A stretch of 7,228 nt of DNA, from the NCBI GenBank assembly GCA_017880985.1, contig JADGRK010000122.1:1-7228 (forward strand). Direction: 5' to 3'. How positions within the stretch are numbered: position 1 is the stretch's first letter; every line of letters starts with the position of its first letter. The translations under genes and the position numbers were made by a program. Origin of the DNA: Rhodoferax sp. (GTDB lineage: Bacteria > Pseudomonadota > Gammaproteobacteria > Burkholderiales > Burkholderiaceae_C). Of the stretch, positions 1 to 5,185 are shown in pieces. The notes under the pieces are model-generated. The model worked only from the letters and a program-made list of their open reading frames with translations. It was not told the DNA's origin and made no database searches.

Positions 1-323
1 TCCTGAACTGCGAGTGTGCCCTCTTTGCGCTTGAAAACAGTGAAGTATTTGCGGCTCAAGCGCTTGATCTGCGGGCGCAACGTGCTATTATTTTGGAAGC
101 ATTAGGCCGATTGTCCGGGGTTCGTGCGTATCCAAGTGAGGCCAACATGATCCTGCTGCGAGTGCCTGATGCCGATAAAACATTTGAAGCTATGAAATTG
201 TGCAAGATCCTGGTCAAGAACGTTTCCAGAATGCACCCCCTGCTGGCCAACTGCCTGCGCCTGACGGTCGGCACGGCGGATGAAAATCAGCAAATGCTGG
301 TCGCGCTGCGAGCCTGTCTTTGA
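1..323 (+). CDS. hisC: Histidinol-phosphate aminotransferase, C-terminal part (5' truncated by window)
   Basis: HisC is the PLP-dependent cytoplasmic enzyme that transfers an amino group from glutamate to imidazole acetol phosphate, giving histidinol phosphate. Only the last 107 codons are present; the reading frame is open from base 3, and the PLP-binding lysine region lies before the window. Visible hallmarks are a YPSEANMILLRV stretch, an ILVKNVS..HPLLANCLR segment and LRLTVGT, whose arginine corresponds to the substrate-carboxylate-binding Arg of class I/II aminotransferases. The residue just before ILVKNVS is Lys, where homologues as I remember them usually have Gly; this is minor. The gene ends 17 bases before the preferred hisB start. 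Family assignment is firm from the C-terminal signature and from the neighbours. Confidence 0.93.
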   Translation, partial: LNCECALFALENSEVFAAQALDLRAQRAIILEALGRLSGVRAYPSEANMILLRVPDADKTFEAMKLCKILVKNVSRMHPLLANCLRLTVGTADENQQMLVALRACL

Positions 324-340
324 CGTTAACATTGATGCTT

Positions 341-955
341 ATGTCCACTCCCCACACTCCTGTGCCCGCGCGCATCGCTGAAGTCACGCGCACCACCGCC
401 GAAACAAAAATTACCGTCAAGGTTAATCTTGACGGCAGCGGTCAGGCCAGTCTGCACACCGGCATCGGGTTTTTTGACCACATGCTCGACCAAATCGCCC
501 GCCACGCCATGATCGATCTCGATATCACCGCGCAGGGCGACCTGCACATCGACGGCCACCATACGGTCGAAGACGTGGGCATCACGCTGGGCCAGGCGAT
601 ACACCAGGCGGTGGGTGACAAGAAGGGTATTCGTCGCTACGGCCACGCCTATGTGCCGCTGGATGAAGCGCTGTCGCGCGTGGTGATTGATTTTTCTGGC
701 CGCCCCGGTCTGGTTATGAATGTGCCATTCAAGAGTGGCATGATCGGCACCTTTGACAGCCAACTGGCGCATGAATTTTTTCACGGTTTTGTCAACCACG
801 CCTTTGTCACGCTGCACATCGACAACCTCAAAGGCGAAAACGCGCACCACCAGGCCGAGACCGTGTTCAAGGCCTTTGCCCGCGCCCTGCGCAGCGCGCT
901 GGAGTTCGATCCTCGATCTGCTGGCAGCATTCCCTCGACCAAGGGCACTTTGTAG
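341..955 (+). CDS. hisB: Imidazoleglycerol-phosphate dehydratase
   Basis: HisB dehydrates imidazole glycerol phosphate to imidazole acetol phosphate, the step before HisC. The 204-residue protein is the monofunctional dehydratase, without the N-terminal histidinol-phosphatase domain of the enterobacterial HisB fusion. Metal-binding and catalytic motifs are all visible: GIGFFDHML around residues 41-49, HHTVED at 73-78, and AHHQAE at 168-173 followed by KAFARALR. The C-terminus PRSAGSIPSTKG is typical. Three in-frame starts exist: TTG at 320 (overlapping the hisC stop), ATG at 335 and ATG at 341. I chose 341 because MST-type N-termini are usual in relatives; none has a strong Shine-Dalgarno sequence. 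All catalytic residues are intact, so the enzyme should be active. Confidence 0.95.
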   Translation: MSTPHTPVPARIAEVTRTTAETKITVKVNLDGSGQASLHTGIGFFDHMLDQIARHAMIDLDITAQGDLHIDGHHTVEDVGITLGQAIHQAVGDKKGIRRYGHAYVPLDEALSRVVIDFSGRPGLVMNVPFKSGMIGTFDSQLAHEFFHGFVNHAFVTLHIDNLKGENAHHQAETVFKAFARALRSALEFDPRSAGSIPSTKGTL

Positions 956-993
956 TTTTATAAGCCTGATTGGTTTCCAGCCTCCATCCCTAT

Positions 994-1008
994 TGCGTAA
1001 GCAGCTAT
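994..1008 (+). repeat. Possible decayed copy of a dispersed repeat, running into the hisH start codon
   Basis: These 15 bases match 13 of 15 positions of the repeat core at 4331-4345 (TGCG-AAG-AGCTAT). Weaker similarity extends upstream through about 975-993. The last two bases are the A and T of the hisH ATG. The match is short, so common origin is plausible but unproven. Confidence 0.3.
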
Positions 1009-1690
1009 GAATTCAGTCGTAAACAAGGTGTCTGGCAAGACCGTGGCGGTGGTCGATTACGGCATGGGCAACCTGCGCTCGGTATCGCAGGCAGTGCAGG
1101 CGGTGGCCGCTGGCAGTGGCTATCGGGTGCTGATTACCTCCAACCCCGATGAGGTGCGTGCCGCCGAGCGTGTGGTGCTGCCGGGCCAAGGTGCCATGCC
1201 CGACTGCATGCGCGAGTTGCGCGAATCGGGCTTGCAAGCCTCGGTCCTGGAGGCCGCCGCCAGCAAGCCGCTGTTTGGCGTCTGCGTCGGCATGCAAATG
1301 CTGCTCGATCACAGCGCCGAGGGCGACACGCCGGGCCTGGGGCTGATCCATGGTGAGGTGCTCAAGTTTGAATTGACCGGCCAGTTGCAACCTGACGGTA
1401 GCCGCTACAAAGTGCCGCAAATGGGCTGGAACCAGGTCTGGCGCAATAACCACGGTGGCCCGGCTCACCCAGTGTGGGGCGACGTGCCAGACGGCAGCTA
1501 CTTCTACTTTGTGCACAGTTTTTACGCCAAACCGTCTGATGCGCGCCACAGCGTGGGTGAGACCGACTATGGCAGTCGCTTCAGCTCGGCGATTGCGCGC
1601 GATAATATTTTCGCCACCCAATTCCATCCCGAAAAAAGTGCCGAGCACGGTTTGTCTCTCTATCGCAACTTCCTCCACTGGAACCCCTGA
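1007..1690 (+). CDS. hisH: Imidazole glycerol phosphate synthase, glutamine amidotransferase subunit
   Basis: HisH hydrolyses glutamine and channels the ammonia to HisF, its partner in IGP synthase. The 227-residue protein is a class I (triad) glutamine amidotransferase. VAVVDYGMGNLRSV opens the domain near residue 13, the oxyanion strand reads VLPGQGAM (57-64), and the nucleophile is Cys93 in GVCVGMQ. His207 and Glu209 in QFHPEKS complete the triad. PQMGWN and YFVHSFYA are further HisH signatures. The ATG at 1007 has no convincing Shine-Dalgarno sequence, and its first two bases end a repeat-like segment. The first ten or so residues before KTVAVVDYG look poorly conserved, but no better in-frame start is visible. 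The gene is separated from hisB by 51 bases and from hisA by 63, wider than is usual inside an operon. Confidence 0.95.
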   Translation: MNSVVNKVSGKTVAVVDYGMGNLRSVSQAVQAVAAGSGYRVLITSNPDEVRAAERVVLPGQGAMPDCMRELRESGLQASVLEAAASKPLFGVCVGMQMLLDHSAEGDTPGLGLIHGEVLKFELTGQLQPDGSRYKVPQMGWNQVWRNNHGGPAHPVWGDVPDGSYFYFVHSFYAKPSDARHSVGETDYGSRFSSAIARDNIFATQFHPEKSAEHGLSLYRNFLHWNP

Positions 1691-1700
1691 TTTCTTCTAT

Positions 1701-1724
1701 CCGTTCTGACTGAGCTTGTCGAAG
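1701..1724 (+). repeat. Dispersed repeat fragment (CTGAGCTTGTCGAAG type) between hisH and hisA
   Basis: The 24 bases begin CCGTTC and contain CTGAGCTTGTCGAAG. They resemble one arm of the widespread proteobacterial intergenic repeat of the form CGTTC...CTGAGC(C/T)TGTCGAAG, which normally occurs as an inverted pair. Only one arm is here, so it looks like a remnant. Identification is from memory of this repeat class. Confidence 0.5.
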
Positions 1725-1753
1725 TCTGTGTTCCTTCTCCAACCTGAAGCATC

Positions 1754-2494
1754 ATGCTTTTAATTCCTGCCATTGATCTCAAAGACGGCCACTGCGTTCG
1801 CCTCAAACAAGGCGACATGGACCAATCCACCATTTTTAGCGAAGAGCCCGCCGTCATGGCGCGCAATTGGCTCGATAAAGGCGCGCGCCGCCTGCATTTG
1901 GTGGACTTGAATGGTGCCTTTGCCGGACACCCCAGGAACGAACTGGCGATCAGCAAAATTCTCAAAACCGTGGGCAGTGAAGTCGATGTGCAACTCGGTG
2001 GCGGTATTCGCGACCTTGACACCATCGAGCGCTACCTGGATGCGGGCCTGCGTTACGTCATCATTGGTACGGCTGCAATCCGAAACCCCGGTTTTCTGCA
2101 GGACGCCTGCACCGCTTTTGGTGGTCACATCATCGTCGGTCTGGATGCCAGGGACGGCAAAGTGGCTACCGATGGCTGGAGCAAGCTCACGCGCCATGAA
2201 GTGGTCGATCTGGCCAAGAAGTTTGAAGACTTTGGCGTCGAATCGATCATCTACACCGACATCGGCCGCGACGGCATGCTGAGCGGCATCAATGTCGAAG
2301 CCACCGTGCGGCTGGCGCAGGCGTTGTCGATTCCGGTGATAGCGTCGGGCGGCCTGTCCAGCATGGCCGACATCGAAGCCCTGTGCGCAGTCGAAGACGA
2401 AGGCATCGAAGCCGTCATTTGTGGTCGCGCCATTTACAGCGGCGACCTTGACTTTGCCGCCGCGCAGGAGCGGGCGGATGAGCTGAATGGCTAA
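1754..2494 (+). CDS. hisA: ProFAR isomerase, 1-(5-phosphoribosyl)-5-[(5-phosphoribosylamino)methylideneamino]imidazole-4-carboxamide isomerase
   Basis: HisA carries out the Amadori rearrangement of ProFAR to PRFAR, the substrate of the HisF/HisH synthase. The 246-residue protein is a (beta/alpha)8 barrel made of two similar halves. The first catalytic aspartate is Asp8 in LLIPAIDLKDG, and the second is Asp131 in VGLDARDGKVATDGW. Phosphate-binding loops are visible as LGGGIRD (81-87), IIGTAA (103-108), the IGRDGM strand end and ASGGLSS. Length is normal for the family and no motif is missing. A GAAG sequence lies 4-7 bases before the ATG and may act as a weak ribosome site. hisF would normally follow at once; here 916 bases of inserted sequence intervene. 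Confidence 0.96.
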   Translation: MLLIPAIDLKDGHCVRLKQGDMDQSTIFSEEPAVMARNWLDKGARRLHLVDLNGAFAGHPRNELAISKILKTVGSEVDVQLGGGIRDLDTIERYLDAGLRYVIIGTAAIRNPGFLQDACTAFGGHIIVGLDARDGKVATDGWSKLTRHEVVDLAKKFEDFGVESIIYTDIGRDGMLSGINVEATVRLAQALSIPVIASGGLSSMADIEALCAVEDEGIEAVICGRAIYSGDLDFAAAQERADELNG

Positions 2495-2593
2495 GTTTCA
2501 CGATGCCTAATGAGGAAGAATTTGGACCGGGTAGCCAGGAGTTTGCCTCTTGGACCGCTCGCTATATCCATAGTGGTTCGCACGTATCTCTGG

Positions 2594-2739
2594 GTCAGGC
2601 AAGCGTAGCCCGGATGGAATGCAATGGAATTCGGGAACTTGCGCATCCATGAAATTGAAACAGTTGTACGTGTTGCGAAACTTTGCGAGGCTCCAGACTC
2701 CCGGATTGCGCTTCGCCACATCCAGGCGACGCCGCTGAC
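2594..2739 (+). repeat. MITE-like element with long imperfect terminal inverted repeats
   Basis: The left arm core (2608-2636, starting GCCCGGATGG and ending TTCGGGA) pairs with the right arm core (2699-2727, TCCCGGATTGCG...CATCCAGGC) at about 18 of 29 positions. Pairing continues outward, with one small gap, to GTCAG at 2594 and CTGAC at 2739. The arms enclose about 60 bases with no coding potential. GTAGCCCGGATG...CCGGG is wording I know from dispersed proteobacterial intergenic repeats. I see no target-site duplication. It may be a non-autonomous mobile element or a REP-like structural repeat. Confidence 0.5.
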
Positions 2740-2764
2740 AACGGCAGGCCTATCAGGCATTTGG

Positions 2765-2794
2765 TTTTCATGCCAGCCATGGCTTGTCTATACT
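2765..2794 (+). promoter_or_regulatory. Candidate promoter for the DUF4258/zinc-finger pair
   Basis: A good -10 hexamer, TATACT at 2789-2794, lies 18 bases after a weak -35, TTTTCA at 2765-2770. The start of transcription would fall near 2801, almost on the ATG at 2802, so the transcript could be leaderless. Two copies of the palindrome GCCATGGC (2776-2783 and 2799-2806) flank the -10 and could be operator halves. This is inference from sequence alone. Confidence 0.3.
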
Positions 2795-2801
2795 TCGCGC
2801 C

Positions 2802-3083
2802 ATGGCCCAAGCAACAATCAGCCATTTCCGGCACCTGATCCGCACGCTTCAATTTTTTGTTTCAACCCACGCAGCCGAAGAGCTTGAAGATGACAACCTT
2901 ACTATCCTCGACCTTGAGAACATCATCCTCACGGGCCAAATCACAACCCGCCAGCGCGACGCTCAAACGCGCGAGCTCAAATACGTCATTGAAGGCATCA
3001 CACTCAGCGGCGAATCGGCCCAAGCGGTCGTTAAAATCAGCTTTACCGGCAAACTCATCGTCATCACCACCTACCTCTGTTGA
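2802..3083 (+). CDS. DUF4258-family small protein, toxin-like partner of the downstream zinc-finger protein
   Basis: The predicted protein has 93 residues and no signal peptide or membrane segment. Its pattern fits the DUF4258 family: a FVSTHAAEEL stretch (about 19-28), then LTILDLENIILTGQI (33-47), a central ELKYVIEGITL strand region, and a C-terminal VVKISFTGKLIVITTYL strand pair. DUF4258 proteins often sit beside YgiT-type zinc-finger genes, as here, in pairs treated as putative toxin-antitoxin modules of the MqsR/RelE-like kind. Activity has not been shown for this type as far as I know, so the toxin role is inference. ATG 2802 is preferred; a TTG at 2784 would add six residues. No Shine-Dalgarno sequence precedes either start. 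The gene sits inside the his operon between hisA and hisF, after a repeat element, which suggests insertion. Confidence 0.75.
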   Translation: MAQATISHFRHLIRTLQFFVSTHAAEELEDDNLTILDLENIILTGQITTRQRDAQTRELKYVIEGITLSGESAQAVVKISFTGKLIVITTYLC

Positions 3084-3324
3084 GAACCATTGTGAGTACT
3101 GTGGCAGCAGCGCAGTTCAACTCAGGCACGTGACCCGGAGTTTTGACCAAGGGGCGGCCCTGATGGTGGTTGAAGCCATTCCGATGTGGTCGTGCCCGAG
3201 TTGCGGGGCATCCTATTTTTCCGCCCAAACCATGCATGAAATTGAACGGATCAAGGCGCTACGCAAGTCGGTTGCGGTCAAGCGCTCAGTGCCTGTGGCT
3301 GCGTTTGAAGCTGCCACTGTTTGA
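2989..3324 (+). CDS. YgiT/MqsA-type zinc-finger protein, antitoxin-like; start uncertain
   Basis: The conserved part begins near 3079 and encodes about 80 residues. It has a first zinc pair CEYC, a second pair CPSC after MVVEAIPMWS, then GASYFSAQTMHEIERIKAL and a short tail. This is the YgiT-type zinc-finger domain, the N-terminal half of the antitoxin MqsA. The helix-turn-helix half of MqsA is absent, so DNA binding by this protein alone is doubtful. There is no ATG, GTG or TTG in this frame where the domain starts. The nearest in-frame starts are TTG 2989 (used here), TTG 2914 and ATG 2890, all deep inside the DUF4258 gene; they would add about 30 to 63 low-complexity, Ser/Lys-rich residues. 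Either the overlap is real, an unusual start is used, or the start was lost by mutation. The domain call is good; the 5' end is not. Confidence 0.65.
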   Translation: MKASHSAANRPKRSLKSALPANSSSSPPTSVENHCEYCGSSAVQLRHVTRSFDQGAALMVVEAIPMWSCPSCGASYFSAQTMHEIERIKALRKSVAVKRSVPVAAFEAATV

Positions 3325-3403
3325 ATGGGTGAAATTCGGCCATCGGTTGATATCGCGCTGGACCACATTGCGCATGTCGGCAAACCACTTTGGATAAGAC
3401 AAT

Positions 3404-3408
3404 AGGAA
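3404..3408 (+). promoter_or_regulatory. Ribosome binding site for hisF
   Basis: AGGAA lies 2 bases before ATG 3411, with AATAGG before it. Spacing is short, but the site supports ATG 3411 over the upstream in-frame TTG at 3390. The rest of the 86-base spacer (3325-3410) contains only a 26-codon frame that I do not regard as a gene. Confidence 0.45.
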
Positions 3409-3410
3409 CC

Positions 3411-4211
3411 ATGCTTGCCAAACGCATCATTCCCTGCCTTGACGTGACCGGTGGCCGGGTTGTCAAAGGGGTCAATTTTGTGGCGCTGCGCGATGCCGGG
3501 GATCCAGTGGAGATCGCTGCGCGCTACAACGAGCAAGGGGCTGACGAACTGACCTTTCTGGACATCACCGCCACCAGCGACGGGCGCGATTTGATTTTGC
3601 ATATCATTGAAGCGGTGGCGTCTCAGGTGTTCATCCCTTTGACGGTGGGCGGTGGCGTCCGCAGCGTCGATGACGTGCGCCGCCTGCTCAACGCCGGGGC
3701 TGACAAGACCAGCTTCAACTCGGCGGCCATTGCCAACCCGCAGGTGATTCGCGATGCATCAGCCAAGTACGGCGCGCAGTGCATTGTGGTCGCGATTGAT
3801 GCCAAGCGGCGCTTGGGTGCAGATGTCGGGCGGCTTGATGCACAGGGGCAAGCCGTCGGCGAGGGCTGGGACGTCTATAGCCATGGCGGGCGCAAAAACA
3901 CCGGCTTGGACGCGGTCGCCTGGGCGCGCCAGATGACCGAATTTGGCGCCGGTGAAATTTTGCTCACCAGCATGGACCGCGATGGCACCAAGGCTGGTTT
4001 TGACCTGGCCCTGACGCGTGCCGTGAGTGATGCGGTGAGCGTGCCTGTGATCGCTTCCGGTGGCGTCGGCACACTCGACCATCTGGCCGACGGCATTCAG
4101 CTCGGTGGCGCCGACGCGGTGCTGGCGGCCAGCATCTTTCACTACGGCGAGTTCACCGTGGCGCAGGCCAAAGCCCATCTGGCCAGGCGCGGCATTCCGG
4201 TCAGACTTTAG
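3411..4211 (+). CDS. hisF: Imidazole glycerol phosphate synthase, cyclase subunit
   Basis: HisF uses ammonia delivered by HisH to convert PRFAR into imidazole glycerol phosphate and AICAR. AICAR feeds back into purine synthesis. The 266-residue protein is a (beta/alpha)8 barrel. The two catalytic aspartates fall exactly at the family positions: Asp11 in IIPCLDVTGGRVVKGVNF and Asp130 in VVAIDAKR. Also visible are LTFLDITAT (47-55), the phosphate-binding TVGGGVRS (78-85), LLTSMDRDGTK and the second phosphate loop VIASGGVG. The C-terminus ends in GIPVRL, as is common. Length is slightly above the usual value of about 253, through the loop containing DAQGQAVGEGWDVYSHGGRK, which is normal in this lineage. 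The gene is isolated from hisA by the DUF4258/zinc-finger insert and from hisI by repeats, so its expression may depend on read-through. Confidence 0.97.
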   Translation: MLAKRIIPCLDVTGGRVVKGVNFVALRDAGDPVEIAARYNEQGADELTFLDITATSDGRDLILHIIEAVASQVFIPLTVGGGVRSVDDVRRLLNAGADKTSFNSAAIANPQVIRDASAKYGAQCIVVAIDAKRRLGADVGRLDAQGQAVGEGWDVYSHGGRKNTGLDAVAWARQMTEFGAGEILLTSMDRDGTKAGFDLALTRAVSDAVSVPVIASGGVGTLDHLADGIQLGGADAVLAASIFHYGEFTVAQAKAHLARRGIPVRL

Positions 4212-4250
4212 TAACAAGTTTTGCCCGAGAACGGTCGAATTAGAGGGGCT

Positions 4251-4295
4251 GTAGGGCCGACTTCAGTCGGCCAGGCAGACTGAAGTCGGCCCTAC
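4251..4295 (+). repeat. Perfect 17-bp inverted repeat with a nested second palindrome, between hisF and hisI
   Basis: The arms 4251-4267 (GTAGGGCCGACTTCAGT) and 4279-4295 are exact reverse complements around an 11-base loop. The left arm plus loop can instead fold on itself: GGCCGACT at 4255-4262 pairs with AGTCGGCC at 4265-4272. The two hairpins exclude each other. The sequence TTTAAGGCTTTTT follows, so the long hairpin could act as a weak rho-independent terminator. GTAGGGCCGACTTCAGTCGG-type sequence is wording I know from dispersed bacterial intergenic repeats. Confidence 0.8.
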
Positions 4296-4298
4296 TTT

Positions 4299-4357
4299 AA
4301 GGCTTTTTGGCCTCTAGCGCCCGATCGCAGTGCGCAAGTAGCTATTAAAACAATAGC
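4299..4357 (+). repeat. Dispersed repeat fragment of Comamonadaceae type
   Basis: The segment reads AAGGCTTTTTGGCCTCTAGC, then a CG-rich stretch, then GCGCAAGTAGCTATT and AATAGC. GCTATT (4341-4346) and AATAGC (4352-4357) form a small hairpin. This matches my memory of an interspersed element, GGCCTCTAGCGC...GCGCAAG(C/T)AGCTATTAAAA, common between genes in Polaromonas, Rhodoferax and relatives. A TATAAA at 4361-4366 just after it could serve as a -10, but no matching -35 is seen. The remaining bases up to hisI hold no gene. Confidence 0.55.
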
Positions 4358-4384
4358 GCATATAAATCATCGACAATTCCGCAC

Positions 4385-4798
4385 ATGAACTGGCTTGACA
4401 CAATCAAATGGGACGCGCAGGGTCTGATACCGGCAATTGCCCAGGAACAGGGCAGCAACGACGTACTGATGCTGGCCTGGATGAACCGCGAGGCGCTGCA
4501 AAAAACGGCGGAGCTGGGCCGGGCGGTGTATTTCAGCCGCTCGCGTAACAAGCTGTGGTTCAAGGGCGAACAGTCGGGTCATGTGCAAACCGTGCATGAA
4601 ATCCGCATCGATTGCGACCAGGATGTCATTTTGCTTAAAGTTACCCAGCTCGGGGCTGAAGCTGCGACAGCTGGCGCGCCCGCGCAGTCGATCGCCTGCC
4701 ACACCGGACGCCACAGTTGCTTTTTCAGTGTGTTCGAGAACGGCACCTGGAAAGTCGTTGATCCGGTCTTGAAAGACCCGCAAACCATCTACAAATAG
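4385..4798 (+). CDS. hisI: Phosphoribosyl-AMP cyclohydrolase
   Basis: HisI opens the adenine ring of PR-AMP to give ProFAR, the step before HisA. The 137-residue protein is the stand-alone cyclohydrolase, not fused to the pyrophosphohydrolase. Family motifs are clear: VLMLAWMN (27-34), YFSRSRNKLWFKGEQSGHV (49-66), Mg-binding Asp76, Asp78 and Asp80 in RIDCDQD, and zinc ligands Cys77, Cys105 and Cys112, the last two in ACHTGRHSCF. Between LKVTQL and ACHTGR there is an Ala-rich stretch (GAEAATAGAPAQSI, 90-103) several residues longer than the short linker I expect in relatives. The ATG at 4385 has no clear Shine-Dalgarno sequence and comes 27 bases after repeat DNA. hisE follows after 6 bases. 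Confidence 0.96.
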   Translation: MNWLDTIKWDAQGLIPAIAQEQGSNDVLMLAWMNREALQKTAELGRAVYFSRSRNKLWFKGEQSGHVQTVHEIRIDCDQDVILLKVTQLGAEAATAGAPAQSIACHTGRHSCFFSVFENGTWKVVDPVLKDPQTIYK

Positions 4799-4804
4799 GC
4801 GTCC

Positions 4805-5185
4805 ATGACTTCAAGCATTTCATCTTCTGATTCGCTCGCCGCGTTGGCCGCCGTGATTGAAAGCCGTCTGCCGCAAAACGGCGGCGACCCGCAAGCCAGT
4901 TACGTGGCGCGCTTGCTGCACCAGGGGCCGGATGTGTTTCTGAAGAAAATTGGCGAGGAAGCCACTGAAGTGGTGATGGCAGCCAAGGATGCCGACCACG
5001 GTGGCGACAAGAGCAAGATCGTTTATGAAGTGGCCGACCTGTGGTTTCACTGCATGGTCGCGCTGGCCCACTATGGGCTGACACCGGCTGATGTCATCGC
5101 CGAGCTGGACCGGCGTGCCGGCACCAGCGGCATTGAAGAAAAAGCCTTGCGCCGGGTGTTGGCGCGTGAAGGGAATGGCAAATGA
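4805..5185 (+). CDS. hisE: Phosphoribosyl-ATP pyrophosphatase
   Basis: HisE removes pyrophosphate from PR-ATP to give PR-AMP, the substrate of HisI. The 126-residue protein is an all-helical MazG-like PRA-PH enzyme. SYVARLLHQGPDVFLKKIGEEATE spans about residues 32-55, with the metal-binding glutamates Glu51, Glu52 and Glu55. EVAD (75-78) followed by LWFHCMVAL supplies the second metal-binding set. A Ser-rich N-terminal extension of about ten residues precedes the conserved domain. hisE starts 6 bases after the hisI stop. Its stop codon overlaps the next start in an ATGA, so the downstream membrane protein is probably translationally coupled to it. A separate hisE beside hisI is the usual arrangement in Burkholderiales, unlike the hisIE fusion of enterobacteria. 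Confidence 0.96.
   Translation: MTSSISSSDSLAALAAVIESRLPQNGGDPQASYVARLLHQGPDVFLKKIGEEATEVVMAAKDADHGGDKSKIVYEVADLWFHCMVALAHYGLTPADVIAELDRRAGTSGIEEKALRRVLAREGNGK

Larger units (their letters stand above)
2495..2801 (+). other. Non-coding spacer after hisA, mostly an inverted-repeat element
   Basis: About 300 bases lie between the hisA stop and the next credible gene. An imperfect inverted repeat occupies 2594-2739, and a candidate promoter lies at the right-hand end. A 49-codon reading frame (2503-2652) exists, but it runs through one arm of the repeat and I recognise nothing in it. I see no tRNA or other structured RNA. Confidence 0.6.

Noticed and set aside
320..340. TTG 320 and ATG 335 as starts of hisB.
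   Set aside because: They add residues (up to MTLTLML) not expected in homologues. The ATG at 341 gives the usual N-terminus, though without experimental proof.
1013..1678. A long open frame on the - strand opposite hisH (also others opposite hisB, hisA, hisF and the HIT gene).
   Set aside because: These mirror the codon pattern of GC-rich genes on the other strand. Their composition is His/Arg/Ala-rich with no motif, and the + strand genes are certain.
2503..2652. A 49-codon reading frame starting at ATG 2503, after hisA.
   Set aside because: Its second half runs through the left arm of the inverted-repeat element, it matches no family I recognise, and it lacks a good ribosome site.
2857..3078. 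The Ser/Lys-rich N-terminal extension in the zinc-finger frame, taken as a protein domain.
   Set aside because: It is the +1 shadow of the DUF4258 gene and has no domain features. I kept only the nearest start and flagged it as uncertain.
3075..3084. Programmed frameshift fusing the DUF4258 and zinc-finger proteins.
   Set aside because: A +1 shift would be needed and the site CTC TGT TGA is not a known slippery sequence. There is no pseudoknot or internal Shine-Dalgarno signal that I can support. It is mentioned only as an alternative.
3325..3405. A 26-codon frame whose ATG follows the zinc-finger stop directly (TGAATG), in the same frame.
   Set aside because: It is too short, resembles nothing known and lies in the hisF leader. 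It could only matter through stop-codon read-through, for which there is no evidence.
4361..4366. TATAAA upstream of hisI as a promoter -10.
   Set aside because: No -35-like hexamer stands at the right distance. The AT-rich stretch may simply be the repeat edge.
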